A stretch of 64,000 nucleotides of DNA from Timema cristinae. Lineage: Eukaryota; Arthropoda; Insecta; Phasmatodea; Timematidae. The stretch lies in assembly GCA_039000515.1 (NCBI GenBank), contig JBCFYV010011135.1:33261876-33325875 (forward strand), read 5' to 3'. The notes under the pieces were generated by a model. That model was not told where the DNA came from and searched no databases. It worked only from the letters and a program-made list of their open reading frames with translations. Below are positions 12,214 through 24,206 of this stretch, piece by piece (positions within the stretch are counted from its first letter, which is position 1; each line of letters starts with the position of its first letter). Both the position numbers and the translations under genes were made by a program.

Positions 12214-12532
12214 TTTACAACCCTTAAATATTAAAAAAAAATTAATACAATTCAGTTTCTTTTAAATAAATTGTTTAGTACAGAAATGGCAGCTTCAAAA
12301 TATTACAGTAATAAATTAACAAAAGCAGTTTTGGAGATGTATCAAAATGAAACCTGCCTTCGGAAGGTTAAAAGCAAACTGATCTGGCACAAATAGAGCC
12401 AGCGTACGACAAATCAATACAGTTGCTGAAGACTGTATATTCGAGTGTGTGTGGAGGGGGGGGGGGAATTGCAAGACGGTGAGAAAGAAAATAAGTATCT
12501 GTATAGCAATTTTAGGGAAGAATGAAAGAAAG

Positions 12533-12925
12533 TTAAGGTGGAGTGCTAGTGAGTGCGAGTTTAGGGCAGTATTTTTGCAGTTTTTATAGCACAAACATTT
12601 TTTGGCCAAAATAAATCAAATATTTCTTCTATAGAAACATAGAGTTTTGTTTTCTGACATGCTAATATCAACAGTTGTTGAATATCTGTCATAAGCATGG
12701 CGCATTTGATGACAAACTTTTCTCTTTATTTAAAAAGTTTGTCACCAAATGCTACCATGCTCATGACAGATATTCAACAACTGTTGATATTAGCATGTGC
12801 AGAAAACAAAACTCTATGTTTCTATAGAAGAAATATTTGATTTATTTTGGTCCAAAAAATGTTTGTGCTATAAAAACTGAAAAAATTAATGCACTAAACT
12901 TGCGCTCACTAGCACCCCGCCTTAA
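12533..12925. mobile_element. Palindromic MITE, 393 bp, TTAA ends
   Basis: Near-perfect inverted repeat centred at about 12735. Both ends are TTAA-G-G-(T/C)-G-G followed by GTGCTAGTGAG, so insertion at TTAA is likely, as for piggyBac- or Kolobok-type transposases. The arms match over roughly 180 bp. No coding capacity. Confidence 0.85.
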
Positions 12926-12954
12926 TGCAATAAGATCAGAGTAGAACTGTGATA

Positions 12955-13420
12955 TTATGACAGTTCAACCTGAATAGTGTAAGAGATAGTTTGTGTGAAC
13001 CAACCTGAACAATGTAAGAGATAGTTTGTCTGAACCAACTTAAATAGTAAGATATTGTCTGAACCAACTGAATAGTGTAAGGATAGTTTGTCTGAACCAA
13101 CTGAATAGTGTAAGAGATAGTTTGTCTGAACCAACTTGAATAGTGTAAGAGATAGTTTGTCTGAACCAACTTGAATAGTGTAAGAGATAGTTTGTTGAAC
13201 CAACCTGAATAGTGTAAGAGATAGTTTGTCTGAACCAACTTGAATAGTGTAAGAGATAGTTTGTCTGAACCAACCTGAATAGTGTAAGAGATAGTTTTGT
13301 GAACCAACTTGAATAGTGTAGAGATAGTTTGTCTGAACCAACTTGAATAGTGTAAGAGTAGTTGTCTGAACAACTGAATAGTGTAAGAGATAGTTTATGT
13401 GAACCAACTTGGATATGAAG
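12955..13420. repeat. Minisatellite, 35-bp unit, about 13 copies, indel-rich
   Basis: Core GAATAGTGTAAGAGATAGTT, then TGTCTGAACCAACTT. Many copies differ by loss of one to three bases (for example 13040-13060, 13310-13380), unlike the clean arrays elsewhere. The scattered single-base losses resemble sequencing errors in the consensus as much as true variation. Confidence 0.9.
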
Positions 13421-13946
13421 GTCTTAAACCGGGAAAGAAAGGAATACAATCAACTTAAAATTCACTTAACGTAAATAAATTATTGTGTGAGTACGATTCA
13501 CTTAATGTGAAGTGACATCGAACAAAGCACTGACAATGAATTTGTATCTTTTTATTTTTTTAAATATATTCATCAAAATGAAACTCCAATTATTTAGAAC
13601 CCTTCAATACAGACGTTTCGTGACGTGTCAATGTTTAAATTTTCTTCACGCGGTGATATCAACAAAAGCGGGGGGAAATAAAAATTGTGAGTAGTAAAAA
13701 TAGATCTATTTAAATCCATTATGAACAACGACATATTTTAGGGAGTGTACCGATGAATCGTTATCGAGTAATTTACTAAGCCGATTAATCGTTTTTTAAA
13801 AGTATAATTTAAAGCATAATTTTCTAGGGAAAAGTTTAATGATTAAAATCGCAAAAAATAACACATACATAATATATATATAATACTGCATCTGGGTTGA
13901 GCGCTTTGCAAAGCTTACATAAGCAGATAAATATCAAGGTTATTTA

Positions 13947-14160
13947 CAGTAGCCCCATGGCTTCTTTGGTGCTGACTGACAGCTCACAGCTGACTTCTGA
14001 CAGTCAACATTTAGGATTATACCTAAATCTTAACTGTCAGAAGTGACAGCTGCTAAACACATGTTTTTACAGATCATATGGTTCGGCGTAGGGATACATA
14101 ATTTTGTCTGGTCAAAGCTTTTAGCTGTCAGTCAGCACCAAAGAAGCCATGGGGCTACTG
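13947..14160. mobile_element. MITE, 214 bp, terminal inverted repeats, TA target
   Basis: Ends CAGTAGCCCCATGGCTTCTT..GTGCTGACTGACAGCT on the left and its complement on the right (about 38 bp), flanked by TA on both sides. CAGT ends with TA duplication suggest Tc1/mariner-type mobilisation. The inner part also pairs (CTTCTGACAG). Confidence 0.85.
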
Positions 14161-14182
14161 TAGGATAGAGCACTGGGCTAAA

Positions 14183-14517
14183 TCATGGTTTAAATTAGGA
14201 GGGATAGCCAGCACACTTACCTTGGTGATACTGGAGTAGAAATTGTTTAGATATAACACTAAAAAACACACAAACACATTTTTAAGGACAATCTTTCACT
14301 GTCACCTACAGTTTCTTCAGGTCAAGAGTAGACTGATACTCTTGGTTGAACTGCAAGGTTGACTGTCCACAAGCATCAATCTGCTCTCTTGACCTGATGA
14401 AGCTGTCTGTGACAGTGAAAACTGGTCTTTAAAAATGTGTTTGTGTTCTATCTAAACAATTTCTACTCCAGTATCACCTAGGTAAGTGTGCTGGCTATCC
14501 CTCCTAATTAAAACCAT
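14183..14517. mobile_element. MITE, about 330 bp, long terminal inverted repeats
   Basis: Left arm TTAGGAGGGATAGCCAGCAC then ACTTACCT.GGTGATACTGG; right arm is the complement up to about 14517, matching some 75 bp. The inner part contains a second imperfect inversion (TTTTTAAGGAC../..GGTCTTTAAAAA). No coding capacity. Confidence 0.82.
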
Positions 14518-14636
14518 AACCAGATAAATAAATTTAAGTTCATAACGTTGATAGAACTAACAATATAGTTCCAACTTTCGCCAGCTATGCAAAGAATAAA
14601 CAAGATTCCCTCACTTGAAGGAACTAGCTAAATTTT

Positions 14637-14890
14637 TATTATTATTACTAGCACCGCGTCTTACTACCCGTTCGAGTTATACGCACTTACGCTAATGTGT
14701 TATGGTAGGGTGATTGTGAGATTAAATGGAGGACCTACAGTTTAACGTGGGATCCGAACCACGGTGGAGGCCTGGCATTACACACATTCACAAGTTGTGA
14801 TTAATACACGTCTTGTCAGAGGTGAAGGAAGGGTTTGGTAGTCAGATAAATCTGTGCCGGGACCGAGGATTGAATCCTGGACTCTAGCAC
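14637..14890 (-). mobile_element. SINE family A, head truncated
   Basis: Starts with (TTA)n and the complement of the shared tail at 14650; the body is intact to the B box region, lost before the A box. Confidence 0.85.
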
Positions 14891-16234
14891 AGGAAATAAT
14901 TGATAATCGGGACTAATAGGTGCAAATAATCGTAGCATGAACAATTATTTTAAACATTCGGTTTCACTGAATTGGTACACCGCTAATATTATTTATTAAC
15001 ACGATTATTATAATCTTAGCTACTAAGCTTTTAAACAAATTCTCAATCCTCGTTATTTTAATGATAAAAATCTTTTTTTTTTTTTAAATAATATAACTGA
15101 TGGTGGGGTTTGACAAATTTAACGCCTTAAGTTGGTAAAAGGTTGTAAATCGCTTCCTTAAACCGATATATCGTTGTTACCTTATCGATGGGGAAATATA
15201 GGGAGGGCTTATATGGTTGGAATGTTGCTGACAGCTAGCAGGAGATTATTTATGGCCAACATTGGCGGAACGTTACTAATTTGGAAGTAGTTACTATTTT
15301 CTAAGTAATTCCATATTATCGATGAAAAAGTTTTTTAAAACTGTTCTAATAATACCTCCGTAAAGATTATGGTTTAGTTGGCGTTTCATTATTTTATTGA
15401 AATACTAAAATATATTAATAAAACTATTATCCTTTTGTTTCGTGTTTGTGGCAACAAGAGATATTATAGTTCGTGAAATAATTAATTTAAAAAAATATAT
15501 TTTATTCATTCTTGTATCTTCTTATAAATGGCCGAAAAAATAAATAGCCATACAAAATATAGGTTTCAAAATGAAATGTTTTTATTTTGTAAACAGATGC
15601 GCATGAATACAACCGACAAGACGGTTTGTATGACGTTATCTTGATTTCAGAAGCTCTCGTTTGTAAAACTTTTTTTTTAATGAGCCACAGATGGTTATTT
15701 ATAGTTCGAGTTTCAATAATGTGAAAATCATTGGCAGCTCGTGTATAGGCACTGCGGAACTGCAGCACCCCCTATTTCCACTTGATATTATCGATAACAT
15801 TTAATATAATGAGTCCTTTTTTCTTTAATTCTTTCTTTATTTTTGTAGTACGATATATATTCCTTACGCTTAATGTCAGTACTTCAGAGCCATCCCCCAG
15901 TTTATGAAAAAGATACAAAAATCTGTGTATGGAACTGTGCGGTTCACAGTGCCAGCGACGTGGTATTTGACTGTTGTGCGCATGCGCACATGGTAGCGGT
16001 TGGGGAGGAAGGAGGGACTGCCAGGTAGAGAGAGAGAGAGAGCACTGTTGCTCTCGCAGTGCCGGCTTTGGCGTGATGGTGGAAGGAAGTTTTTTTACTC
16101 AGCGTGTATTGTGCTTAAAAACCATGTACCATATTCTTGAATGTGATAAAGTGTAGAAGAGTGTAGAATTAGATTATTATTCTGCTTCCAGCTATTCTAT
16201 TTGATTCATTTTTTTTTCGTTATTTTATTTAACA
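14891..16234. other. No gene seen; AT-rich, GC-richer at 15890-16100
   Basis: Minus-strand frame 15502-15768 (88 codons) and plus frame 15974-16156 (60 codons) show no known domain. A GA repeat lies at 16028-16042 and a GCGCATGCGCA near 15977 (CpG-containing, NRF1-like site). It might be a remnant of the hAT element's 5' part. Confidence 0.35.
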
Positions 16235-16366
16235 GGAAGATTAAATGCGCTTGCAGTACTTTCAATGGAGAAAAATCTCCTCAATTGTCATCCAGAGATC
16301 AAGGAGAAGATTGTTGATCTTTTTGCGCAAATTAAAACAAGAAGAATGGATTTCATTTTTAAATGA
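16235..16366 (+). pseudogene. hAT-type transposase C-terminal fragment
   Basis: 44 codons ending TGA: GRLNALAVLSMEKNLLNCH, then EIKEKIVDLFAQIKTRRMDF. The R-L-x-x-L-A-x-L-S-x-E and F-A-x-x-K-x-R-R pattern is the tail of hAT-family transposases and of ZMYM/zinc-finger proteins derived from them (dimerisation region). It is preceded by TATTTTATTTAACAG, so it could also be a terminal exon, but no upstream part was recognised. Confidence 0.65.
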
Positions 16367-17159
16367 ACTGTAACAATTTAAGTTAAAGTAAAAAAGTTTG
16401 TTTTGTTATTAAGATTTTATCAAGTTACTGAATAAATTTTCTTTTTATACATGTTATTTTTTTTTTTACATAATTTTAAAACAGAGACTAAAAATTTTCT
16501 AGAGCAGCACCCCCACTAATTTTAGTTTCGAGCCGCCGCTGGTAAAAACTGTTAATAATTAAAAACAGATTGGTTGTTACTTCTGAAAGTAACTGCAGAT
16601 CATGTGGTTTATGGCGGATTGATATTATTTTCATTCAGTGTCTCCCATCCTGAAACTTGAGACGTGTACAATGCACATCCGTCATCTTTTAGCGAGGACG
16701 TGTCGGATGGACCCAACATTTCCGGCGATCTTCGTGCCATCCGGTGGTTGCGCGCGCATCTTACCTCCCCCCCCCCACTCTCCTTTGTCCCTGTTCTTAC
16801 ACCAGCAACAGACAAACCGTCTTAAGGCCCTGCCTACCCTCCCTGGCGGCGTATTGAGCTTTCAGCTCTAAAATAGATGGCGTTGCTAACGTTATACAAA
16901 CTGGTGGATTCCAGCCATCAGGTTGGCAGAACTACTGGTTTGTTTAAACAATTGGGAGACCGGAGACCACGACCGGTAATCAGTAAGGCAGCAAGCAAAC
17001 TTTTTTCCAAGAATTGAGAGAGATAAGAAGTGTAGTGCCGGACCGTAAAGTGTGTAGGCGACCAAGTTTGACTAAACGTGGGGAGACATAACGTCAAGAT
17101 ACAATCACACTCTCGAGCAGAAAAATTAGCTTATTCATTCCAGTCAGCTAGACGTCCAC
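16367..17159. other. No gene recognised; GC-richer part at 16620-16880
   Basis: Overlapping frames on both strands (16609-16815 minus, 16638-16871 plus) without a known domain. A C-run at 16767-16776. Confidence 0.3.
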
Positions 17160-17850
17160 TAACTTGTAGTACCACTTTTGAATTTAGAACCTTTTGATGC
17201 CAAAGTTTAGTACTAGTTTTGTACCATTTTGTACCCGTACCCGTTTTGAGTAATTAGCATATCAAAGTGGTGACTCTAGGTTAATGCAGTTGTACCACTT
17301 TTGAATTTTGAACTTTTTTTGATGCCAAAGTTTTGTATCCGTACCCATTTTGAGTAATTAGCATATCAAAGTGGTGACTCAAGGTTAATGCTGTTTTACT
17401 ACTTTTTAATTTTGAACTTTTTTTGATGCCAAAGTTTTGTACTAATTTTGTACCGTTTTCTACCAGAAAGAAAAAGTATTGTACCCGTACCCGTTTTGAG
17501 TAATTAGCATATCAAAGTGAGTACTCCACGTACTCCAGGTAAATGCGGTTGTACCCCTTTTGATTTTGAACTTTTTTTGATGCCAAAGTTTTGTAATAGT
17601 TTTGTACCGTTTTGTAACACAAATAAGTTTTGTACCCGTACCCATTTTGAGTAATTAGCATATCAAAGTGGTGTCTCCAGGTTAATGCTGTTGTACCACT
17701 TTTGAACTTTTTTATGCCAAAGTTTTGTACTAGTTCTGTACCGTTTTGTACCACAAAGAGAAAGTTTTGTACCCGTACCCATTTTGAGTAATTAGCATAT
17801 CAAAGTGTCACGTGACTCCAGGTTAATGCTGTTGTACCACTATTGAAATT
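17160..17850. repeat. Tandem repeat, about 105-155-bp unit, five copies
   Basis: GTAATTAGCATATCAAAGTG recurs at about 17250, 17353, 17497, 17651 and 17787. Each copy also holds several TTTTGTAC steps, so a shorter internal periodicity built around GTACC is visible. Unit length varies by internal deletion. Confidence 0.88.
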
Positions 17851-18202
17851 TTATCAAATAAATATCTGGTGAGGGTAGTGATAAATAATAATGTACACTT
17901 ATTTATCAGAGAAAAATTTATTTAAGGTAAAATTAGAGAACTTATTTTTGAAGATTTTGTCACTAACTAGAATAAATAACCTTTATGAGTGAGTATGTAG
18001 CTTACGATTTTGTCGTACCATTTATTTGAGTTTATTAGTAAGCAGGTAAAATAAAAAATAACTAAAATTTAATGTGCTAAATTTGGCCACTGTGCTTTGG
18101 CTAATTTTTAAAATTTAAAGGCTAAGGAGGCAATAACATATTTTAAAAGCAGTTTCATTTCGAAGACTATAACAATTTTGACAATAAATATATCTGTTAT
18201 TT

Positions 18203-18455
18203 TTATTACTGATATCACCACGTCATACTACCTGTTCATGTTATACGCATATATGATAATCTAATTGGGTGGTAATGAGGAAAGAAGCATTTGAGAGGTT
18301 ATCTACCAGCATTTTTATTTTGGAAGATGGGGAAACAATTTAGGAAAAACTACCCTCAATAGACTCGACCAGGATTTGCACCCCAAGTGCTCCGCAATCA
18401 GCAGGCCCATTTAACACTAGTGACACCTTAGACCACTCAGCCACTGAAGTGGGTA
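18203..18455 (-). mobile_element. SINE family B, old copy
   Basis: Diverged tail complement (CACGTCATACTACCTGTTCA), body with TTTAGGAAAAACTACCC, and head complement ending CCACTGAAGTGGGT. Confidence 0.72.
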
Positions 18456-18554
18456 TCTATTATTTAATACGGTGTTTACAGTTTTCAAACATCTATAGGA
18501 TTTACACAATTTTCCAGAAATAAATATTTTTGGGAATAATTTTTTATCCTATTG

Positions 18555-18900
18555 GTAGAGTTTAACTTGAGTAATATCTCCATGGTGTCAGCCTGCAAGC
18601 AGGCTATACCAATCGAGAGGCTGCCGTATGTTGGCAAAGATAGGGCCAACATTTTCAAGCTGAGGGTGCCATGTGGTTAGCACAACGAGCCCTCCAGACT
18701 TCTATCTCAGTTTTCTAGACTGAAGCGCTACTTATTCATTCAATTATCTCCTCATTTGTCCTCACGAGGTTGATTTTGGTTCCGTTTCAGACCCACTGCT
18801 TCACAGACAGAATTAGGGGCACTGGGGATCGAACTTGGGACTTCAGTATCTGAAGCCAGTAAATCTGACCAATATACAACAGAGGCGGTCGGGTATCAAA
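18555..18900 (-). mobile_element. SINE family D
   Basis: Shared body CTCAGTTTTCTAGACTGAAG and TTGTCCTCACGAGG with the 50280 copy (inverted). B box complement GGGGATCGAACTTGGG is at about 18822 and head at about 18890. Followed by four TTAC/ACTT repeats. Confidence 0.72.
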
Positions 18901-21050
18901 TACTTACTTACTTACTTACTTACTTTATGGCATAGGGAACACAAAAGTTCATTAATTTTAATGGTTTTAAATGTATATTTACTTATCATCGGCTTCATGT
19001 CGTGGTCAATATTGCTAAAGTGCTATGACTGAACACTGAGTGCGTAAATTAATCAGCTCAATAACTTGACTAGTTCGATTCCCTGTTAGGTTGAAATTAC
19101 TTAGTACTAGCGTGATACGAACTCGGCCAAGGCACAAGAGATTTTGAACATACAATAAGTGCGTTACAGAGTGTTAGTAACATTTACTTTCAGCTAAGAG
19201 CTTTTCTTAAAAAAAAAAGTTCTTGAAATATCAGAATAATCGCTGCATTGTTATATAGAAGTATTTATTTGTATCTTAATTTTGATATTATTTCCACAGT
19301 GAATAAAATAGTATCGCTGCTCATCCATTGTACTTAAATTAGTTGATACAGATAGCCTAAGCGCCAGTAATATGCATACCATTAAAAAAACTTACCCTTT
19401 ACTACAAGAAGTTAAATAATCAATTATATCTTTGATTTTCTTTGTGCGCCCTTTCTTAACAAACTTGTTATTCACAAGGATATAAAATAATATTTTGTAA
19501 ATACTTCTCCACCTCAAAATTTATACAATCCATTGGATTTTGTTCGAAAGCAAAAAGGTCACATATTGTTAATTATATAAAAAGTAATCACCGTGGGTAC
19601 TTATTGTTCGGGATTCGATACATTTCTTCCAAAACGAGCGCACAAACTGCGAGAATGCAACAGGTTCAAATTAAAAGTAATCACATTTAACACGCTAATA
19701 AAATAAAATTAACATTTTCACATCTTGACTACCAAAAACTTCCGTTCATTAACTTTTTGAAAAATAACTTATTCCAAAGTCCAATGAGAGTCAAATCCTA
19801 GACAGTAAAATAAAAACTAGTATATAAAATTATACTGAGAACGTCTCCAAATTACATTTAGACCAAACTTTATTTAAAATAACTATGTTTGATATGAGCA
19901 GGAAATGTTTATTTTCATTTATTATAATAGTGGATTAAAAATTCAATTTACAGTAGTTTTCATTTACTTTAAATATTAACACTTATTATTACAACGTGTA
20001 GTGCTAAAGAATGAGAAAACTCAAGAAAGAATATAAGATAAGAGTGAAGAATTTTACATGTTTTACTGCCTCAGTTAAATAAGGGCTAATGTCATAAAAC
20101 TTTGTATATGGAGAAGCGTGTGGTTTTTTCTTTGAAAATAATGTATCACTAGAGTAATACTCTCATTGAAGTAAGTAGGGACCAAGTATATTTATTCACA
20201 CAGCAGGAAGACTTTGTGAGTATTTTAGTTACTGAATATATTAAGATGTTTAATTGTTTATATTTAATTACGCAAATTTTCATAATTGGACATTGGCCCT
20301 TCTTATCCTAACGTACATGGTATTAATGTTTCTTTGACTCAAGAAGGTCACAGAGATTAGTTTAACCCTCCATTGCCGCCTGCATTCCGATACAGCAGGT
20401 TAGCCAACGCTTGCAAAATGATACTAGCTTGTAAATGGGTAATGATCATACTAACGGCACCTATTATCAGCTAAGACAACTAGTTGCAGAAGGAAAAGTT
20501 GTATTTAAAACCATGTATTTTGACTAGAGAGTCGACTTGGGAGTCGTTAGAGCTCAATATCGTCGTGATTATTGAAGCTAACCCAAATTAAAAAATATGT
20601 CTAAAAAGAAAAAAGAAATTATTCATTAAATAGAATGTTATAAACAAACACTCTAGCTTAATTGTACAAAGAAAATAAATAAATCCATTAATAATTTTTG
20701 TTATCCCATTTAAAATGCATTGAAATGGAAACATTTTAATGAAATTATTTCAATAACTATTTTTAGCATGGTTTGAAAATTCCATAAGAATTATGAAAGA
20801 TGCCCAGATATGTTACTAAAATAAATAAAAAACAACAAGGTTGAATTATTAAATATATTTTGTTCTAAATTCTTTTGTTTAGAACCGTGCATTTATGGGT
20901 AGGCAGGGCCTTAACACGTGACGTGTGTGTGGACTATAGATTAGCTGAGCTGTCACATGTTGGGAATTGTTCAAAACTTCTCTGATTTGAGTAATTCATT
21001 TATCTAGTTCCCTAGTTCGTGAACTACAACTTGTATATGCTGATATTTTT
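18901..21050. other. AT-rich, no gene seen
   Basis: Short TTAC/ACTT repeats at 18903-18924, then unique AT-rich sequence without long frames, RNA genes or recognisable repeats. Confidence 0.5.
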
Positions 21051-21240
21051 TTTAACACAGTATCTTACTACCCGTTAAAGATATTTAAAAGAAGTGTGTC
21101 CGCATTTGCATGTAAAGGAGCGTGAAACAATACCACCTTCAATACACCCGACTGAGATTCGAACCTTGATCTCCCCCGTCATCGGCAGTCTAGTCTTCTG
21201 TGAGAGTGACGCCTTAATCTATGCGGCCGTCGAAGCGGGT
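21051..21240 (-). mobile_element. SINE family B, partial
   Basis: Tail complement CAGTATCTTACTACCCGTTA, body with GTGTCCGCATTTGCATG, B box complement GAGATTCGAACC, and head end near GCGGCCGTCGAAGCGGG. Confidence 0.72.
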
Positions 21241-21299
21241 CTTAAACCTCAAATACTAAGTTTCACGCACTGGTGTTCAGATGGTTCAAGGCGTCATTA

Positions 21300-21505
21300 T
21301 AGTGTTAGACAAACCCTTCCTTTACCTCTGACAAGACGTGTATTAATCACTACTTGTGAATGTGGGGAATGACAGGCCTCCATCGTGGTTCGGATCCCAC
21401 GTTAATCTGTAGGTCCTTCATTTCATCTCACAATCACCCTACCATTACACATTAGCGTAAGTGCGTACAACCCGAACGGGTAGTAAGACGCGGAGCTAAG
21501 ATAAA
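21300..21505 (+). mobile_element. SINE family A, 5'-truncated
   Basis: Begins at AAACCCTTCC in the body and runs to the shared tail (GACGCGGAGCTAAG). It lies directly beside an inverted family B copy. Confidence 0.82.
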
Positions 21506-22934
21506 AAAAAGTATGCATAAAACTCCATAAATGGCTACTACTAAGACGCTTGTGTGTTTTTTTTTAAAAGTAGATCCAATACAAGGTAATAACGGGTCAA
21601 AAGACGAAGAAAATTAAAACTTTAGTCGTTCAATAATCATCTTCTTTCAACGTTTGTGTTGTGCCGTGATTTTTTCCTTTGCCTCACTGTTTGAAGTTTT
21701 ATATTTCCTGGCAGACCCGTGGATTACTGCTCTCTATCGTTCTTGACTGCACTTTAAACGTAACACTGCCATCTATCTGTAATACTGTGTACTATCTCAC
21801 CAAGTTGTTGAGAATTGCCGCAAGGCTCTCGTGAAAAAGTTTGAAGGCTCGTATTTTGTAAAATTCGAGGCCAGGAACACATTTTATAAAACTTTGTAAT
21901 TGTTAGATTAAAAGCGTTTTAATAAAGATTTAGGCTAGAGACTTTTTAGTTATAATATATACCAATTTATCTTTCGCAAACATTGTTTGTATATGTGATA
22001 TGTGAATGTGTTTCTTGTCCACAATATAATTACTAACAACTATTTAAATTAAGGTACTTACCCTCTGCCATTAGGAACTAGAAAGTTCATTGTCACACTT
22101 ACTTAAATATGACACCTATTCATATCTTGAGCTAGTTCTATCCAGTCCACCTCACTACACCTTATCCCTACCTTGGGCTAGTTCTATCCAGTCCACCTCA
22201 TTACACCTTATTCCTATCCTGGCCACCCAATTACCCCCTATCACTATATTGAGCCACAATCAACATGAGTTCAACGGCTTTACTTTCACTCAGAAAGAAG
22301 TTGTGCTACAGATTTTTATCACTCAAAGAAAAATCCGTCGACTTCGGCTGTGTTTGAACCCACGAACTGTGGCTAGAACTCTACCCCAATATAGTCTGTA
22401 CACTCCTGTAAACCTCAAAGCGTGTTAATCTCGGCTTGCTTGGTGGTTTTCCACTTTCTCCCCATACAAATGCGGGTACACGTTCTCTAATTTTAATCTT
22501 CTCAATCCTTAAAACCTCTGAGGTAATTATTACATAGGTGTATAAACCGAATTGGTAGTAAGACGCGGTGGTATGTTTGTATTTGTGAGCACACACCTGG
22601 TGAATAAGATTCATTTAGGCTAAAAAATAAAAATTTATGAAAATAAGTTATAACTGTGAGAGTCATTGTCGAAAATGATTGCTTCAAGTTTTAAATAGAT
22701 AGATTTTAATATCATTATTGAGAAAGATAAAATATGTGTTTGAACCCAATCAATTTTTGTTTGTGTCAACGCCCGCGGCCTAAATTGGAAGGCGTGTTTG
22801 TGTGTTGTGAGTTGCGATTTGCGAATGACAAAACGAGCGTTGCAGGTTGTTTTTGATTATTCTATAAACAAATAAACTAGAAGAGCTGACGACAAAAACA
22901 TTGTCAATAAACAGGCCAGGATAAATTGAAAGGG
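21506..22934. other. Mostly unique AT-rich sequence
   Basis: Only the SINE pieces 22263-22575 and a small direct repeat (CTAGTTCTATCCAGTCCACC twice, 22131-22210) stand out. No upstream kinase exon with HRD, DFG or APE motifs was found. Confidence 0.45.
22263..22575 (+). mobile_element. SINE fragments (family C-like body, family B-type tail)
   Basis: 22263-22390 resembles the 49010-49187 element (ACTTTCACTCAGAAAGAAGT.., AAATCCGTCGACTTC). 22440-22575 is a family B body in forward orientation ending GGTAGTAAGACGCGGTG, so at least two pieces are joined. Confidence 0.6.
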
Positions 22935-23110
22935 ATTCAGCCATCGTGGCCGACTAAAAAGCACCGAAGTCTAGGGGTCACTCTGCCCGATTCGGGACTA
23001 AGCAGGCTTGGACGCCGGCTCAACACTACTTGTTGTGAGGGTTACCCCTCGAACCCAGGGTACGGGGACCGTGTAGGGACCACCTAGGAGTCAGACAGGC
23101 CATTGGTTGT
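22935..23110 (+). other. Unidentified GC-rich segment joined to the LINE 3' end
   Basis: Distinct in composition from the AT-rich flanks and starting near a GCCATCGTGGCCG motif. It could be part of the same LINE copy or an older SINE/RNA-derived piece. No reading frame or RNA gene is recognised. Confidence 0.3.
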
Positions 23111-23224
23111 TCCTAGCAATACCACGTTTTGTCACAAGCTTCCGAATATTCTTTAGGTTCTTACATCCTTACATCACTACCAACAACACATTTGTAGTAG
23201 TTATAGTAGTAATAATAAACCCCA

Positions 23225-23900
23225 GATACAGATACAATCATTTCCGTACTGTATACCACCGGTTCCTTCGTCTGATCCTCGGGGCTCCGCCCCGCGTCCC
23301 AAACCGCGTTCTCCTGACCATGTCAGGCCTCCCATCCCTGGACAGCCGTATCCGCGGGCTGGCGGTACGTTTTTTCACACGAGCGCAGGCCAGCTCCAAC
23401 ATGATCGTTAGGGGCACCGGCGATTACGACGCTCCTGGCCATCCCTACCGCCGAATCAGGGACGGCGTTGTGAATCCCTTCGTCGACGTCGGCAGGTGAC
23501 CTCGGAGTCGAATCTGGGGAGTCGTGACCCCCCTTCTAGTCGTGTGAGACTGGGAGGGGAGGTCAGATAGCGGGAGATGCCGGCCTATGGGCCGTGTTAG
23601 ATGGAAATGCGCTGGTCGCCCAGTGTTTCTATGGGCACCAGAGTGAGAAACGTCGACCAGACATTATGTGAAGTGAGGTGAGGGCCCATAACCCCGCCAC
23701 AACAGTGTGAGATGTGCCCTATTTGGGGATTTAGGTAACAACTTTATTTTTAAAATTCGATGGACAATCTACTTTGAAGAACCCAAAAGGGTTGGAGAAA
23801 GACAATATTATTTTGATTATGTTATGTTGATAAATGTTTGTATATAGTGGTTAAGTTGATGAATAATAAATACTAATAGAAAAAAAAAAAAAAAAAAAAA
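23225..23900 (+). mobile_element. 3' end of a Jockey/CR1-type LINE with poly(A)
   Basis: The end of a LINE reverse-transcriptase ORF is readable to TGA at 23497-23499: VYHRFLRLILGAPPRVPNR, then LPSLDSRIRGLAVRFFTR and HPYRRIRD. This Y-x-R-F-L-R-x-I-x-G-A-P-R and R-I-x-x-L-A-x-R-F pattern is typical of C-termini of Jockey-like elements. A GC-rich 3' untranslated part and 22 consecutive A residues (23879-23900) follow. The 5' part is missing (5' truncation). The poly(A) ends only 36 bp before the exon of the kinase gene. Confidence 0.8.
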
Positions 23901-23936
23901 CCACACAATCGAAACAAAATGGGTATTATTTTCCAG

Positions 23937-24158
23937 TATCCGGTAGCGGTTGCGGGAGAGTCCCCATCCGGAGACGATCATCACCGTGCCAGGGGCCCGG
24001 GTTCGTTACCTGAAGGGTTCCAGTTCACTGCTCCCGTCCACAGTCTGTTGGTGCGTCTGCTCGAAGTCGACCCGCAGGTCCGTCTCAGGAGTCTACTAGC
24101 ATTACAGCAGACTGCGTTCTTCAAGAACTTCAACTTCACCGATGTGCGGGCCAAAAAG
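23937..24158 (+). CDS. RSKR: RSKR (SgK494)-like kinase, penultimate exon: end of kinase domain
   Basis: The acceptor ATTATTTTCCAG precedes 74 codons in phase 0, ending AAG|GTGTGT. The reading starts YPVAVAGESPSGDD, where the RSKR/SgK494 kinase has its F-P-V-A-A-E step. It continues PVHSLLVRLLEVDPQVRLRS, the L-L-x-x-D/N-P-x-x-R-L motif of subdomain XI, then TAFFKNFNF, the H-P-F-F-like end of AGC-type kinases. The protein is a little-studied serine/threonine kinase related to ribosomal S6 kinases. Upstream exons with the glycine loop, HRD and DFG motifs were not found in this window. GC content is clearly above the flanks, supporting real coding sequence. Confidence 0.8.
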
Positions 24159-24206
24159 GTGTGTGACATGTATTTAGTAGAGGTACGGTCTCATTTCCAT
24201 ATTAAG

